Assembly (NCBI GenBank): GCA_964344055.1
Contig: CAYFLT010000002.1
Location: 62,001-126,000, forward strand
Reading direction: 5' to 3'
Origin: OFTM10 sp964344055
Lineage (GTDB): Bacteria > Actinomycetota > Acidimicrobiia > Acidimicrobiales > Aldehydirespiratoraceae
DNA length: 64,000 nucleotides
A model generated the notes under the pieces. It searched no databases, had not been told where the DNA came from, and saw only the letters and a program-made list of their open reading frames with translations. The translations under genes and the position numbers were made by a program. Of this stretch, positions 8,833-17,187 are shown in pieces. Every line of letters starts with the position of its first letter. The stretch's first letter is position 1.

Positions 8833-10494
8833 TCAGCCGTCGAGGATCGCGGCCACCTCGGACTGCGCCGCCTCGAGCCGAGCGGCCGCCCGGGATCGCG
8901 AGGCGGTCACGTCGTCTGTGCCGTGAACCGGTTCGATCACCTCGATGTAGGCCTTGACCTTCGGCTCGGTCCCGGACGGGCGCACGATCACTCGGGTGTC
9001 GTCGGCGAACAGCAGCAGGGCGCCTGGTGTCGGAGGGAGGGTGGTGCCCTCGCCGAGGTCCTCCGCCGACGCCAGCTCGCTTCCGCCCAGGCTCGCCGGT
9101 GGTTCGGCCACCACCCGAGCCGTGGTGGCGGCCATCCGTTCCTGGGCGTCACCGCCTTCGAACCGGACCGTGACCGGCGCGGTGAGGTGGGTGCCGTGGG
9201 CGAGGGCGAGTCGGTCGAGGCGATCCCACATCGTCTCGCCCCGGGCGACAGCGTCGGCGACCATCTCGGCCGCCAGAAGCGCGGCCGAGATGCCGTCCTT
9301 GTCGCGGACCACGTCGCCCACGCAGTAGCCGATGGCCTCCTCGTAGCCCAGCACGTAGCGGCGGTCGGGGCGTTCGACGATCGGTCGGGCCACCCACTTG
9401 AAGCCGGTCAACGTGGTGGCACAGTCGACGCCGGCCGCCGCGGCCATCCGGGCGAGCATCCGGCTGGAGACCAGCGACATGGCCACGATCCGGTCGTCGC
9501 CGTCGGAGTGGCGAAGGAGATGGTCGGCGAGGAGCACTCCGATCTGGTCGCCGCTGAGCGGAACGAAGCCGGCGCCGTCGCGGGCGGGGACGGCCATGGC
9601 GAGCCGATCACCGTCGGGGTCGTTGGCGAAGACCACATCGGCGCGCTCCCGAACCGCGAGCGCAAGTGCGAGATCCAGTGCGCCCGCTTCCTCCGGATTG
9701 GGGAACGGCACGGTGGGGAACGCGGGATCGGGATGGAATTGTTCGGCCACCACCACCGGCTCGGGGAAGCCGGCTCGTTCGAATGCCGCGAGGAGGTGGG
9801 TGCCCGCCACGCCGTGCATGGCGGTGTACACCGAGTGGACGACACGGTGACTCGTGGTGAGCGCGGTCTGGATCGCGTCGAGGTGCTCGTCCGCGACCTC
9901 GGGCCCGAGGCGGGTGACGTCGTGGAGCACTTCGACGGGTGCGGCCGTTCGGGCCACAGTGTCGATCTCCGCGGCGATCTCCGTGTCGGCCGGGGCCACC
10001 AGTTGGATGCCGTCACCGAGGTAGAGCTTGTAGCCGTTGTCGGCCGCCGGGTTGTGCGACGCGGTGATCATCACGCCGGCGTCGGCACCCTGGCTGAGGA
10101 CGGCCCGGGCGAGCACGGGCGTCGGCAGTGGGCCGGGCAGGAGGCGAGCATCACCGCCGTACGCGGCGACCACCCCGGCGGTGTCCGCCGCGAAGTCCGC
10201 CGAGCCGGTTCGTGCATCGAAGCCGACGACCACCACCGGCCGGTCGATCCCGTTGGCACGGAACCAGGCCATCAGTCCTGCGGTGGTCTGACGGACGACG
10301 AGCCGGTTCATCCGCAGCGGGCCCGGGCCTTCTTCGGCCCGGAGGCCGGCCGTCCCGAACGAAATCCGACCGTCGAAGAGCTCGGCCAGGGCCGGATCGT
10401 CGGACGCGAGCATCCGCTCAAGCTCTTCTCGGGTGGTGGAGTCGGGGTCGAGCGCGATCCAGCTCCGGACCGCGGTCTGTAGATCGCTGCTCAT
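8833..10494 (-). CDS. Phospho-sugar mutase (phosphomannomutase/phosphoglucomutase family)
   Basis: This 553-residue four-domain alpha-D-phosphohexomutase has the catalytic serine loop ITASHNPAADNGYK (about residue 143), the metal loop NDPDGDRLAM (about 290), the sugar loop YEEAIGYCVG (about 375) and the phosphate loop RPSGTEPKVKAY (about 505). The N-terminal ISFGTAGLR and the length match the PgcA/PGM2 subgroup, some members of which interconvert (deoxy)ribose 1- and 5-phosphates. Its place as last gene of a deoC-ALDH-ALDH operon suggests that role here, feeding 2-deoxyribose 5-phosphate to DeoC; that is inference. It follows the ALDH-like gene after 3 bases. Confidence 0.87.
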   Translation of the reverse strand: MSSDLQTAVRSWIALDPDSTTREELERMLASDDPALAELFDGRISFGTAGLRAEEGPGPLRMNRLVVRQTTAGLMAWFRANGIDRPVVVVGFDARTGSADFAADTAGVVAAYGGDARLLPGPLPTPVLARAVLSQGADAGVMITASHNPAADNGYKLYLGDGIQLVAPADTEIAAEIDTVARTAAPVEVLHDVTRLGPEVADEHLDAIQTALTTSHRVVHSVYTAMHGVAGTHLLAAFERAGFPEPVVVAEQFHPDPAFPTVPFPNPEEAGALDLALALAVRERADVVFANDPDGDRLAMAVPARDGAGFVPLSGDQIGVLLADHLLRHSDGDDRIVAMSLVSSRMLARMAAAAGVDCATTLTGFKWVARPIVERPDRRYVLGYEEAIGYCVGDVVRDKDGISAALLAAEMVADAVARGETMWDRLDRLALAHGTHLTAPVTVRFEGGDAQERMAATTARVVAEPPASLGGSELASAEDLGEGTTLPPTPGALLLFADDTRVIVRPSGTEPKVKAYIEVIEPVHGTDDVTASRSRAAARLEAAQSEVAAILDG

Positions 10495-10497
10495 CGC

Positions 10498-11367
10498 TCA
10501 GCGCCCGATCGGGTGCCAGACGGTCTTGGTCTCGCAGAACGCCTCGATCACGTACGGCGACTCGGCCGAGTCGGCCGTCCAGTCCCGTTCGGCCGGTGAG
10601 GCATTGACCACCCGCGTGACGGTTGCCGAACCCCGCTCCCGGGCGACGGCCGCCACCTCGTCCGAGCAGCCGCTGACGTCGACCGCGTTGACGTCAGCGT
10701 GGTCAGCGAGCCACGGCACGAGCTCCTCGCGGAAGCCGGTGAGGATGTTCACCACCCCACCGGGGACGTCGCTGGTGGCCAGCGCCTCGGCGAGCGTGAT
10801 GCCCACGAGTGGCGCGCTCTCGGGGGCGAGAACGACGGCGGTGTTGCCCGAGACGAGAGCGGGTGCCAGCCGCGACACGAGGGCGAGGAGCGGCTGGTCG
10901 TCGTCGGCGGCGACGCCGACCACGCCCATGGGCTCGAGCACGCTGAAGTTGAAGTACGGACCGGCCACCGGGTTCGCTCCGCCGAGGACCTGGGTGAACT
11001 TGTCGGCCCAGCCCGCGTACCAGACCCAGCGGTCGATGGCCGCGTCGACCTGGGCGGTGGCGCTGGTCGACCCGACCGCCTCGAGCTCGGCGACGAACTC
11101 GCCGTGGCGGGTCTCCATGACCTCGGCAATCCGGTACAGGATCTGGGTGCGGTTGTAGGCGGTGCGACCCGCCCACCCGGCCTGGGCCTTGCGAGCAGCG
11201 GCCACCGCGTCACGCACGTCCTTGCGAGAAGCCTGGCAGGCGTGAGCGATCAACTCGCCGCCGGTGGACTCCACCGGATAGGTCCGGCCCGATTCGGAGC
11301 GGGGGAAGGCTCCGCCGATGAACAGCTTGTAGGTCTTGTTGACCCCGAGTCGGGAGGAGCCGCTCAT
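10498..11367 (-). CDS. Truncated aldehyde-dehydrogenase-like protein without the catalytic half
   Basis: This 289-residue protein aligns with the first half of the ALDH fold: YKLFIGGAFPRSESG, AYNRTQILYRIAEVM, WYAGWADKF, PMGVVGV, PALVSGNTAVV and PGGVVNILTG. ALDHs are normally about 480-500 residues. After residue 215 the usual FTGS and LELGGK segments are replaced (VDVSGCSDEV), and no GQxC catalytic cysteine motif follows; it ends with IEAFCETKTVWHPIG. The ATG at 11367 overlaps the stop of the full-length ALDH (ATGA). A role as a partner or regulatory subunit is likelier than independent catalysis. The reading frame is intact, which argues against a fresh pseudogene. Confidence 0.8.
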   Translation of the reverse strand: MSGSSRLGVNKTYKLFIGGAFPRSESGRTYPVESTGGELIAHACQASRKDVRDAVAAARKAQAGWAGRTAYNRTQILYRIAEVMETRHGEFVAELEAVGSTSATAQVDAAIDRWVWYAGWADKFTQVLGGANPVAGPYFNFSVLEPMGVVGVAADDDQPLLALVSRLAPALVSGNTAVVLAPESAPLVGITLAEALATSDVPGGVVNILTGFREELVPWLADHADVNAVDVSGCSDEVAAVARERGSATVTRVVNASPAERDWTADSAESPYVIEAFCETKTVWHPIGR

Positions 11368-12809
11368 GACGCCACCCCCAGCTCGACGTAGGGCAACAGG
11401 CCGGCCCGGCCGCCTTCCCGGCCGATGCCGCTCTCCTTGTAGCCGCCGAACGGGCTGGCCGGGTCGAAGCGGTTGAACGTGTTCTCCCACACGACGCCGG
11501 CCTGCAGCTTCTGGGCCATCCACAGCGCCCGGCTGCCCTTCTCGGTCCACACACCGGCCGACAAGCCGTACGGCGTGTTGTTGGCCTTGTCGACCGCTTC
11601 GTCGGCGGTGCGGAAGGTGAGGGCCGACAGCACCGGCCCGAAGATCTCCTCCTGCACCACCCGGTGCGACTGGGTGACGTCGGACAGCAGGGTGGGGGCG
11701 AACCAGTAGCCGGCGTCGGGCAGCTCGCACGGCGGTTGGTAGACGGTGGCGCCGCCGTCGATCCCGGATTGGACCAGTTCGGTGATCTTCGCCAGCTGGG
11801 CGGCGGAGTTGATGGCTCCGATGTCGGTGTTCTTGTCGAGGGGATCGCCGACCCGCAGCGTGGTGAGTCGGTTGCGAAGCCGATCGATGAACTCCTCGGC
11901 GATCGGCTCCTGCACCAACAACCGCGAGCCCGCACAGCACACATGCCCCTGGTTGAAGAAGATGCCGTTGACGACTCCCTCGATGGCCTGGTCGAGGGCC
12001 GCGTCGGCGAACACGATGTTGGCCGCCTTGCCGCCGAGTTCGAGCGAGAGTCGCTTGCCGCTGGCGGCCACGGCGGCCTGGATCTGCTTGCCGACCGCGG
12101 TCGAACCGGTGAACGCCACCTTGTCGATGCCTGGATGGGCGGCGAGGGCCGCGCCCGTGGCCCCCGCGCCGGTGACGATGTTGACCACACCGGGCGGAAG
12201 TTCGGCGTCGTTCAGCACCTGGGTGAGAAGTAGGGCGGTGAGCGGGGTGGTCTCCGCCGGCTTGAGCACGACGGTGTTGCCCGTGGCGAGCGCAGGGGCG
12301 AGCTTCCATGCGGCCATGAGCATCGGGAAGTTCCACGGGATGATCTGGCCGGCCACGCCGATCGGTCCCGCGGTGCGGCCGGGAAAGGCGTAGTCGAGCT
12401 TGTCGGCCCAACCCGCGTAGTGGAAGTAGTGGGCGGCGCTGATCGGGAGGTCGACGTCGCGGCTCTCCTTGATCGGCTTGCCGCCGTCGAGGGTCTCGAG
12501 CACCGCGAACTCACGCGACCGTTCCTGGAGCAGCCGCGCGATCCGGTAGAGGTACTTGGCCCGTTCCTTGCCGGGCATCGGCCCCCAGACCTCGTCGTAG
12601 GCCCTTCGGGCTGCTGCCACGGCGGCGTCGACGTCGTCTGTGCCTCCGACCGACACGGTGGACAAGTGCGCTTCGGTGGCCGGGTTGGTGGTGGCCATCG
12701 TCTCCCCGGAGTGGGGCTCGACGAGCGCGCCGTCGATGAAGAGTCCGTAGGAGTCGGCGATGTCGACGATGGCCGTCGACTCGGGAGCGGGTTCGTAGTC
12801 GAGATCCAC
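11364..12809 (-). CDS. NAD(P)-dependent aldehyde dehydrogenase
   Basis: This 481-residue full-length ALDH has the oxyanion Asn region IIPWNFPMLMAAWK (about 155), the nucleotide-fold motif FTGSTAVGK (about 230), the general-base motif LELGGKAAN (about 253), the nucleophile in GHVCCAGSRLL (about 290) and EEIFGPVLS (about 385). It is cotranscribed with deoC (3-bp gap) and with the truncated ALDH-like gene (4-bp overlap). DeoC produces acetaldehyde, so oxidation of acetaldehyde to acetate is the likely job; this comes from context, not from residues. Confidence 0.9.
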   Translation of the reverse strand: MDLDYEPAPESTAIVDIADSYGLFIDGALVEPHSGETMATTNPATEAHLSTVSVGGTDDVDAAVAAARRAYDEVWGPMPGKERAKYLYRIARLLQERSREFAVLETLDGGKPIKESRDVDLPISAAHYFHYAGWADKLDYAFPGRTAGPIGVAGQIIPWNFPMLMAAWKLAPALATGNTVVLKPAETTPLTALLLTQVLNDAELPPGVVNIVTGAGATGAALAAHPGIDKVAFTGSTAVGKQIQAAVAASGKRLSLELGGKAANIVFADAALDQAIEGVVNGIFFNQGHVCCAGSRLLVQEPIAEEFIDRLRNRLTTLRVGDPLDKNTDIGAINSAAQLAKITELVQSGIDGGATVYQPPCELPDAGYWFAPTLLSDVTQSHRVVQEEIFGPVLSALTFRTADEAVDKANNTPYGLSAGVWTEKGSRALWMAQKLQAGVVWENTFNRFDPASPFGGYKESGIGREGGRAGLLPYVELGVAS

Positions 12810-12812
12810 GGA

Positions 12813-13703
12813 TCAGGCCTCGGTGAAGTCGTCGGGTCGTTGGTAGCGGCCGGTGGCCAGCTTGGCGCGCTGCATGAGCACGTCGTTGAGGAGGCTCGAT
12901 GCGCCGAAGCGGAACAGCTCTGGTGCGCACCACTCCGGGCCGAGCGTCTCGGCGATGAGGACGAGATAGCCCCACGCCTGCTTGGCGGTGCGGATTCCGC
13001 CGGCGAGCTTGAGCCCGATCTGTTGGCCGGTGGTGTGGGCGTGCTCACGGATGGCCTCGGCCATGCAGAGCGCCACCGGCGGCGTGGCGTTGGTGCCGAT
13101 CTTGCCGGTGGAGGTCTTGATGAAGTCGGCGCCATTGTGCATGGCGAGCACCGACGCCGTGCGCACGGCGTCGTAGGAGCCGAGCTCGCCCGTCTCGAGG
13201 ATCACCTTCAGGTGGGCGTCGCCGCACGCCTCCTTGGCCGCGGCGATCTCGTCGCCGGCTTCGCCCAACCGGCCGGAGAGGAACAGGGAACGGTTGAGAA
13301 CGATGTCGACCTCGGTGGCGCCGGCCTCGACGACCCAGCGGATCTCGTCGAGGCGGGCGCTCAGCGGCCCGAGGCCGGCGGGGAACGTGCCCGCCACGCT
13401 GGCGATCTCGATGCCGCCGCCCTTCAGGGCGTCGACCGCGACCGGAACCATCTGCGGATAGACGCACACCGCTCCGACCGCCGGGACATCCGGATCGGTG
13501 GGTACTGGGCGGCGGGCCTTCGCACACAGGGATCGCACCTTGCCGGGGGTGTCGATGCCCTCGAGCGTGGTGAGGTCCATGCAGCGGATGGACAGGTCGA
13601 GCGCATCGAGCTTGGAGCGCTTCTTGATCGACCGACCCATGAGCGCGCCGGCTCGTTGTTCGAGGCCGACCGCGTCGACAGGGGTGACGGAGAGTTGACT
13701 CAT
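12813..13703 (-). CDS. deoC: Deoxyribose-phosphate aldolase
   Basis: This 296-residue class I aldolase has the Schiff-base lysine in GADFIKTSTGKIG (about residue 195) and the second conserved lysine in GLKLAGGIRT (about 235), plus EVDIVLNRSLF. It splits 2-deoxyribose 5-phosphate into glyceraldehyde 3-phosphate and acetaldehyde. It is about 45 residues longer at the N-terminus than E. coli DeoC, as in other actinobacterial forms. It heads the four-gene operon 13703-8833 and is divergent from a class I fructose-bisphosphate aldolase, which can take up the triose product. Confidence 0.92.
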   Translation of the reverse strand: MSQLSVTPVDAVGLEQRAGALMGRSIKKRSKLDALDLSIRCMDLTTLEGIDTPGKVRSLCAKARRPVPTDPDVPAVGAVCVYPQMVPVAVDALKGGGIEIASVAGTFPAGLGPLSARLDEIRWVVEAGATEVDIVLNRSLFLSGRLGEAGDEIAAAKEACGDAHLKVILETGELGSYDAVRTASVLAMHNGADFIKTSTGKIGTNATPPVALCMAEAIREHAHTTGQQIGLKLAGGIRTAKQAWGYLVLIAETLGPEWCAPELFRFGASSLLNDVLMQRAKLATGRYQRPDDFTEA

Positions 13704-13746
13704 GTTGGGGTGATCGCCTCCTGGTGGCGTTCGGCCACTCGGTGCG

Positions 13747-13765
13747 GGGGATCGACGTTATCCCC
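13747..13765. promoter_or_regulatory. Inverted repeat in the deoC/aldolase divergent region
   Basis: GGGGAT and ATCCCC arms flank a 7-base spacer. On the minus strand the repeat contains GATAACGTC, a TANNNT-type -10 for deoC about 55 bases before its start. It could be an operator for a deo repressor; this rests on symmetry and position only. Confidence 0.35.
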
Positions 13766-13874
13766 GATCCCGCGACCACAACAGGGTCGGAGGTGAGACC
13801 ACTACCAGGGTTGGCGGAGCGGAGGTGTGCCAAATCAGCGCGGCTGGGCGCCCCGATCGGGGTGGTGGGCCGCG

Positions 13875-13880
13875 TAGGCT
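13875..13880 (+). promoter_or_regulatory. -10 box (TAGGCT) for the class I aldolase gene
   Basis: TAGGCT lies 43 bases before the ATG at 13924, in the only non-coding stretch ahead of the gene. Confidence 0.3.
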
Positions 13881-13923
13881 GGCCGACGCGAAACCCCAAT
13901 CGATACACGGGAGCCGGAACGGC

Positions 13924-14811
13924 ATGAACGCAGATCAGCTCGAGAAGATCCAGAAGGAAGACGGCTTCATCGCCGCCCTCGACCAGAGCGGAGGCAGCAC
14001 CCCCAAGGCGCTGCGGCTCTACGGGATCGAAGAAGACGCCTACGACGGGGAGGAGGCGATGTTCGATCTCATCCACGAGATGCGCAGCCGGATCGTCACC
14101 AGCCCCAGCTTCAACGGCGATCGCATCATGGGCGCCATCCTCTTCGAGATGACCATGGACCGCGAGATCGACGGTCAGGGTTCTGCCGCCTACCTCTGGA
14201 ACGAGAAGCGGGTCGTGCCGTTCCTGAAGTGCGACAAGGGCCTCGCCGACGAAGCCGACGGCGCCCAGGTCATGAAGCCGATGCCTGATCTCGATGCCCT
14301 GCTCGCCCGGGCACGCGACAAGGGCGTGTTCGGCACCAAGATGCGTTCGGTCATCAAGGAGGCCAACGCGGCCGGCGTCGATGCAGTCGTCGATCAGCAG
14401 TTCGACGTCGGCAAGCAGATCATCGCGGCCGGCCTCGTGCCGATCATCGAGCCCGAGGTCGACATCCACAGCCCCACGAAGGCCGAGGCCGAGGTGCTGC
14501 TCAAGACCGCCATCCTCAGCCAGCTGGACGCGCTGGCCGACGACCAGCTCGTGATGCTGAAGCTCACCCTCCCCGAGGAGGACAACTTCTACCGCGAGCT
14601 GATCGAGCATCCGAACGTGTTGAAGGTCGTGGCCCTCTCGGGCGGCTACAGCCGCGACGAGTCGAACGAACGCCTGTCGCGCCAGAACGGCATGGTGGCG
14701 AGCTTCTCGCGTGCGCTCACCGAGGGCCTCAGCGCCCAGCAGAGCGACGACGAGTTCAACGCTGCCCTCGACCAGTCGATCGGCAGCATCTTCGAGGCTT
14801 CCTGCACCTGA
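13924..14811 (+). CDS. Class I fructose-bisphosphate aldolase
   Basis: This 295-residue protein starts MNADQLEKIQKEDGFIAALDQSGG and continues with STPKALRLYG, the N-terminal pattern of the bacterial class I aldolases related to Staphylococcus Fda. Also present are VPFLKCDKGL and PIIEPEVDIHSP. The enzyme cleaves fructose 1,6-bisphosphate to two triose phosphates through a lysine Schiff base and needs no metal. The ATG at 13924 matches the family N-terminus, and an earlier in-frame start would run into the promoter region. It ends 7 bases before the ZIP transporter gene. Confidence 0.92.
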   Translation: MNADQLEKIQKEDGFIAALDQSGGSTPKALRLYGIEEDAYDGEEAMFDLIHEMRSRIVTSPSFNGDRIMGAILFEMTMDREIDGQGSAAYLWNEKRVVPFLKCDKGLADEADGAQVMKPMPDLDALLARARDKGVFGTKMRSVIKEANAAGVDAVVDQQFDVGKQIIAAGLVPIIEPEVDIHSPTKAEAEVLLKTAILSQLDALADDQLVMLKLTLPEEDNFYRELIEHPNVLKVVALSGGYSRDESNERLSRQNGMVASFSRALTEGLSAQQSDDEFNAALDQSIGSIFEASCT

Positions 14812-14818
14812 TCCCTAG

Positions 14819-15659
14819 ATGACACTGATCGGGCTCGCCGCAGCCCTCTTCGTGCTGTCGGTGGTCGGTGGGCTCGCGCCCCGCGCCATCTCAGATCGGC
14901 TGGTCGAATCGCGGCTCCACGACATCACCGGGGTCGGTGCCGGCCTACTACTCGCGTCGGCCCTGCTGATCGTGATCCCGGAGGGCTTCCACCTCGCGGC
15001 GGAGGAGGCAGAGCCCGACCACGCCTTCACCAACGACCCCGTGGTACTCGGTGCGGCAGTCCTCGCCGGCTTCGCCCTCATGCTGCTCCTCGAGGGACTC
15101 GGCGTCGGGCACGCCGTCCACGAAGAGCACCATGACCATCACGAAGGGCATGGCCACGGCNNNNNNNNNNCGTCCATCATCCGTCGTCACCGATGGTCGC
15201 GGCGCTGGGTTTGTCCGTGCACGCCCTGGCGGACGGGCTCGCAATCGGCACCGCGGCGGTGGCGGGCGACGCCGCGTTCTCCGCGCTCGTTGCCCTAGCG
15301 GTCCTACTCCACCGGGTGCCGGCCGCGTTCAGCCTGGGCCTGTTCGCCCTCCACGAGACCCACGACCGTGCCCGCGTGACCCTCGGCGTGATCGCGTTCG
15401 CGGCGGCGACCCCGCTGGCGATCTTCGTGTCATACCTCCTTCTGGACGACGCCTCGCACCAACTCATCGCGTTGGCGCTGCTCTTCTCGGCCGGGACCTT
15501 CGTCTACGTGGCCACCGTCGACAGCCTTCCGGAGATCCACAACCCCACCACCGGCCGACGGTCGGTGATGGCCGTTCTGGTCGGAGCGGTGTTCTTCACG
15601 GTGGTCTTCGTCGCGGTCGACATGGCCGGCCTTCTCNNNNNNNNNNCCACAGCCACTGA
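14819..15659 (+). CDS. ZIP-family metal transporter (two assembly gaps inside)
   Basis: The gene can be followed across two 10-N gaps (15161-15170 and 15637-15646). The first part has three membrane segments and ends in a cytoplasmic His-rich loop (HEEHHDHHEGHGHG). After the gap the protein resumes in another frame with VHHPSSPMVAALGLSVHALADG, the TM4 metal-site motif, and LLHRVPAAFSLGLF, the TM5 motif. Four further helices follow, and after the second gap the C-terminus is HSH and stop at 15657-15659. ZIP proteins move zinc or other divalent metals into the cytoplasm. The frame changes because gap lengths are placeholders. Both gaps abut His-codon-rich repeats, a likely cause of the assembly breaks. 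Confidence 0.85.
15161..15170. other. Assembly gap (10 N) in the ZIP gene
   Basis: Ten Ns follow a His-rich coding repeat. The reading frame changes across the gap, so its true length is not 10. Confidence 0.95.
15637..15646. other. Assembly gap (10 N) near the end of the ZIP gene
   Basis: Ten Ns precede codons for His-Ser-His-stop. The frame changes again here. Confidence 0.95.
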
Positions 15660-15683
15660 TCGCTCGTCGAGTAGAACGGGTGC

Positions 15684-17171
15684 GTGGAGGACGCGTCCCC
15701 CGAACAGCCGGTCCGTTTGACCGCCGATGCGTTGGTCGTGCTGGCGGGGCCGTCCGGCGCGGGGAAGTCCACATGGGCGGCTACTTGGTTCCGGCCCGGA
15801 CAGATCGTGTCGTCCGACGCGCTTCGGGCGGTGGTGGGTGAGCACGAGCACGATCTGCGGGCCAGCGACCACGCCTTCGAGATCCTCGACGAGATCGTCG
15901 AGCGACGGATGCGTCGTGGTCTCCTGACCGTCATCGACAGTCTCGGGATGGATCGCGACCGTCTCGATCGCTGGCGGTCGATCGCCTCCGACCACGGCCG
16001 ACCCACCCACCTCGTGCTCTTCGACGAGGATCCCGCGGTCTGCCGCCGTCGCAACAAGGCGCGCGATGCGGCGGTGCCAGCCAAGGTGCTCACCGTCCAA
16101 CTCCAGAAATGGGCGGCCGTACGCGATGGCCTCCAGACCGGCTTCGCCCGAACGCACCGGCCCGGTCCGGCCACGATCGTCGCCCGGCGGCTCGCGGAGC
16201 GCCACGAGGGCCGCGGCGGGGCGAGGCTGCAGTTCGGCCTCCTGGTGTCGTCCTTCGATTGGCCGGGCGGCAACGAGGGACTCGCGGATCGGCTGGGTTC
16301 GATCGCGTCGGAAGCCGAACACGCCGGTTTCGAGAGCATCTGGGTGATGGACCACTTCATGCAGATCCCGCAGGTCGGGCGGGAGTGGGACGCGATGCTC
16401 GAGAGCTACTCGGCACTGGCCTACCTGGCCGCCCGTACCTCTCGAGTGACGCTCGGTGCGCTCGTCTCGTGCGTGACTCACCGGAACATCGCGCATCTGG
16501 GGAAGACCGTCGCCACCCTCGATGTCCTTTCTCGGGGCCGGGCGCGGTGTGGGCTCGGCATCGGCTGGTTCGAGCGGGAGCACACCGCATACGGCTATCG
16601 GTTTCCGCCGGTCGCCGAGCGGTACGACCTCCTGGAGGACGCCCTCGAGTTCCTGCCGCTGCTGTGGGGGTCGGGGTCGCCCGCGTACGAGGGGCGGCGT
16701 TTCCAGAGCCCCGAGGCGATCTGCTACCCACGACCGATCCAGGAGCGGCTGCCGATCCTGGTGGGTGGCTCCGGGGAGCGGCGCACACTCCGCCTCGCCG
16801 CCGCCCACGCCGACGCCTGCAACCTCTTCGGTGAGCCCGACGTGGTCGCCCACAAGGTCGATGTCCTTCATCGCCACTGCCAGAACCTCGGCCGAGATCC
16901 CGCCGAGATCGAGGTCACCCAGCTGTCGTCGATCCTGTCCGCGGCGGATGCGACGTCCCTGACCGCTCGAGTCGAGGAGCTGAGGAGTCGCCGTCAGTCC
17001 CCTGAGGAGTTCGTCGAGCGGTCGATGGCGGGGAGCGTGGAAGAACACATCGACCGGTTCGGGCGCCTCGCGGACGCCGGAGTGGACACGGTGATCGTCA
17101 GCCTGGCCGACGCCGGATTCGACGGCTCGGTCACCGACTTCTCGCCGGTGGTGGACGCGTTCTCGTCCTGA
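15684..17171 (+). CDS. P-loop kinase (AAA_33-like) fused to F420-dependent LLM oxidoreductase
   Basis: This 495-residue protein has two domains. Residues 1-165 are a small P-loop kinase: Walker A GPSGAGKST at 22-30, VSSDALRAVV after it, TVIDSLGMDRDRLDRW as the Walker B region and a lid with CRRRNKARD. Residues 178-495 are a luciferase-like monooxygenase-fold oxidoreductase: LQFGLLVSSFDWPGG, ESIWVMDHFMQIP, TLGALVSCVTHRN, RARCGLGIGWFEREH and LPILVGGSGERRTLRLAA, as in F420-dependent enzymes of the TIGR03560 type. No start codon with an SD lies at the junction, so the fusion looks real. GTG 15684 follows the ZIP stop by 24 bases. The joint function is unknown; phosphorylation and F420-linked redox of one small substrate is a guess. 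Confidence 0.85.
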   Translation: MEDASPEQPVRLTADALVVLAGPSGAGKSTWAATWFRPGQIVSSDALRAVVGEHEHDLRASDHAFEILDEIVERRMRRGLLTVIDSLGMDRDRLDRWRSIASDHGRPTHLVLFDEDPAVCRRRNKARDAAVPAKVLTVQLQKWAAVRDGLQTGFARTHRPGPATIVARRLAERHEGRGGARLQFGLLVSSFDWPGGNEGLADRLGSIASEAEHAGFESIWVMDHFMQIPQVGREWDAMLESYSALAYLAARTSRVTLGALVSCVTHRNIAHLGKTVATLDVLSRGRARCGLGIGWFEREHTAYGYRFPPVAERYDLLEDALEFLPLLWGSGSPAYEGRRFQSPEAICYPRPIQERLPILVGGSGERRTLRLAAAHADACNLFGEPDVVAHKVDVLHRHCQNLGRDPAEIEVTQLSSILSAADATSLTARVEELRSRRQSPEEFVERSMAGSVEEHIDRFGRLADAGVDTVIVSLADAGFDGSVTDFSPVVDAFSS

Positions 17172-17187
17172 GGGTGTGGCTGCCAAG

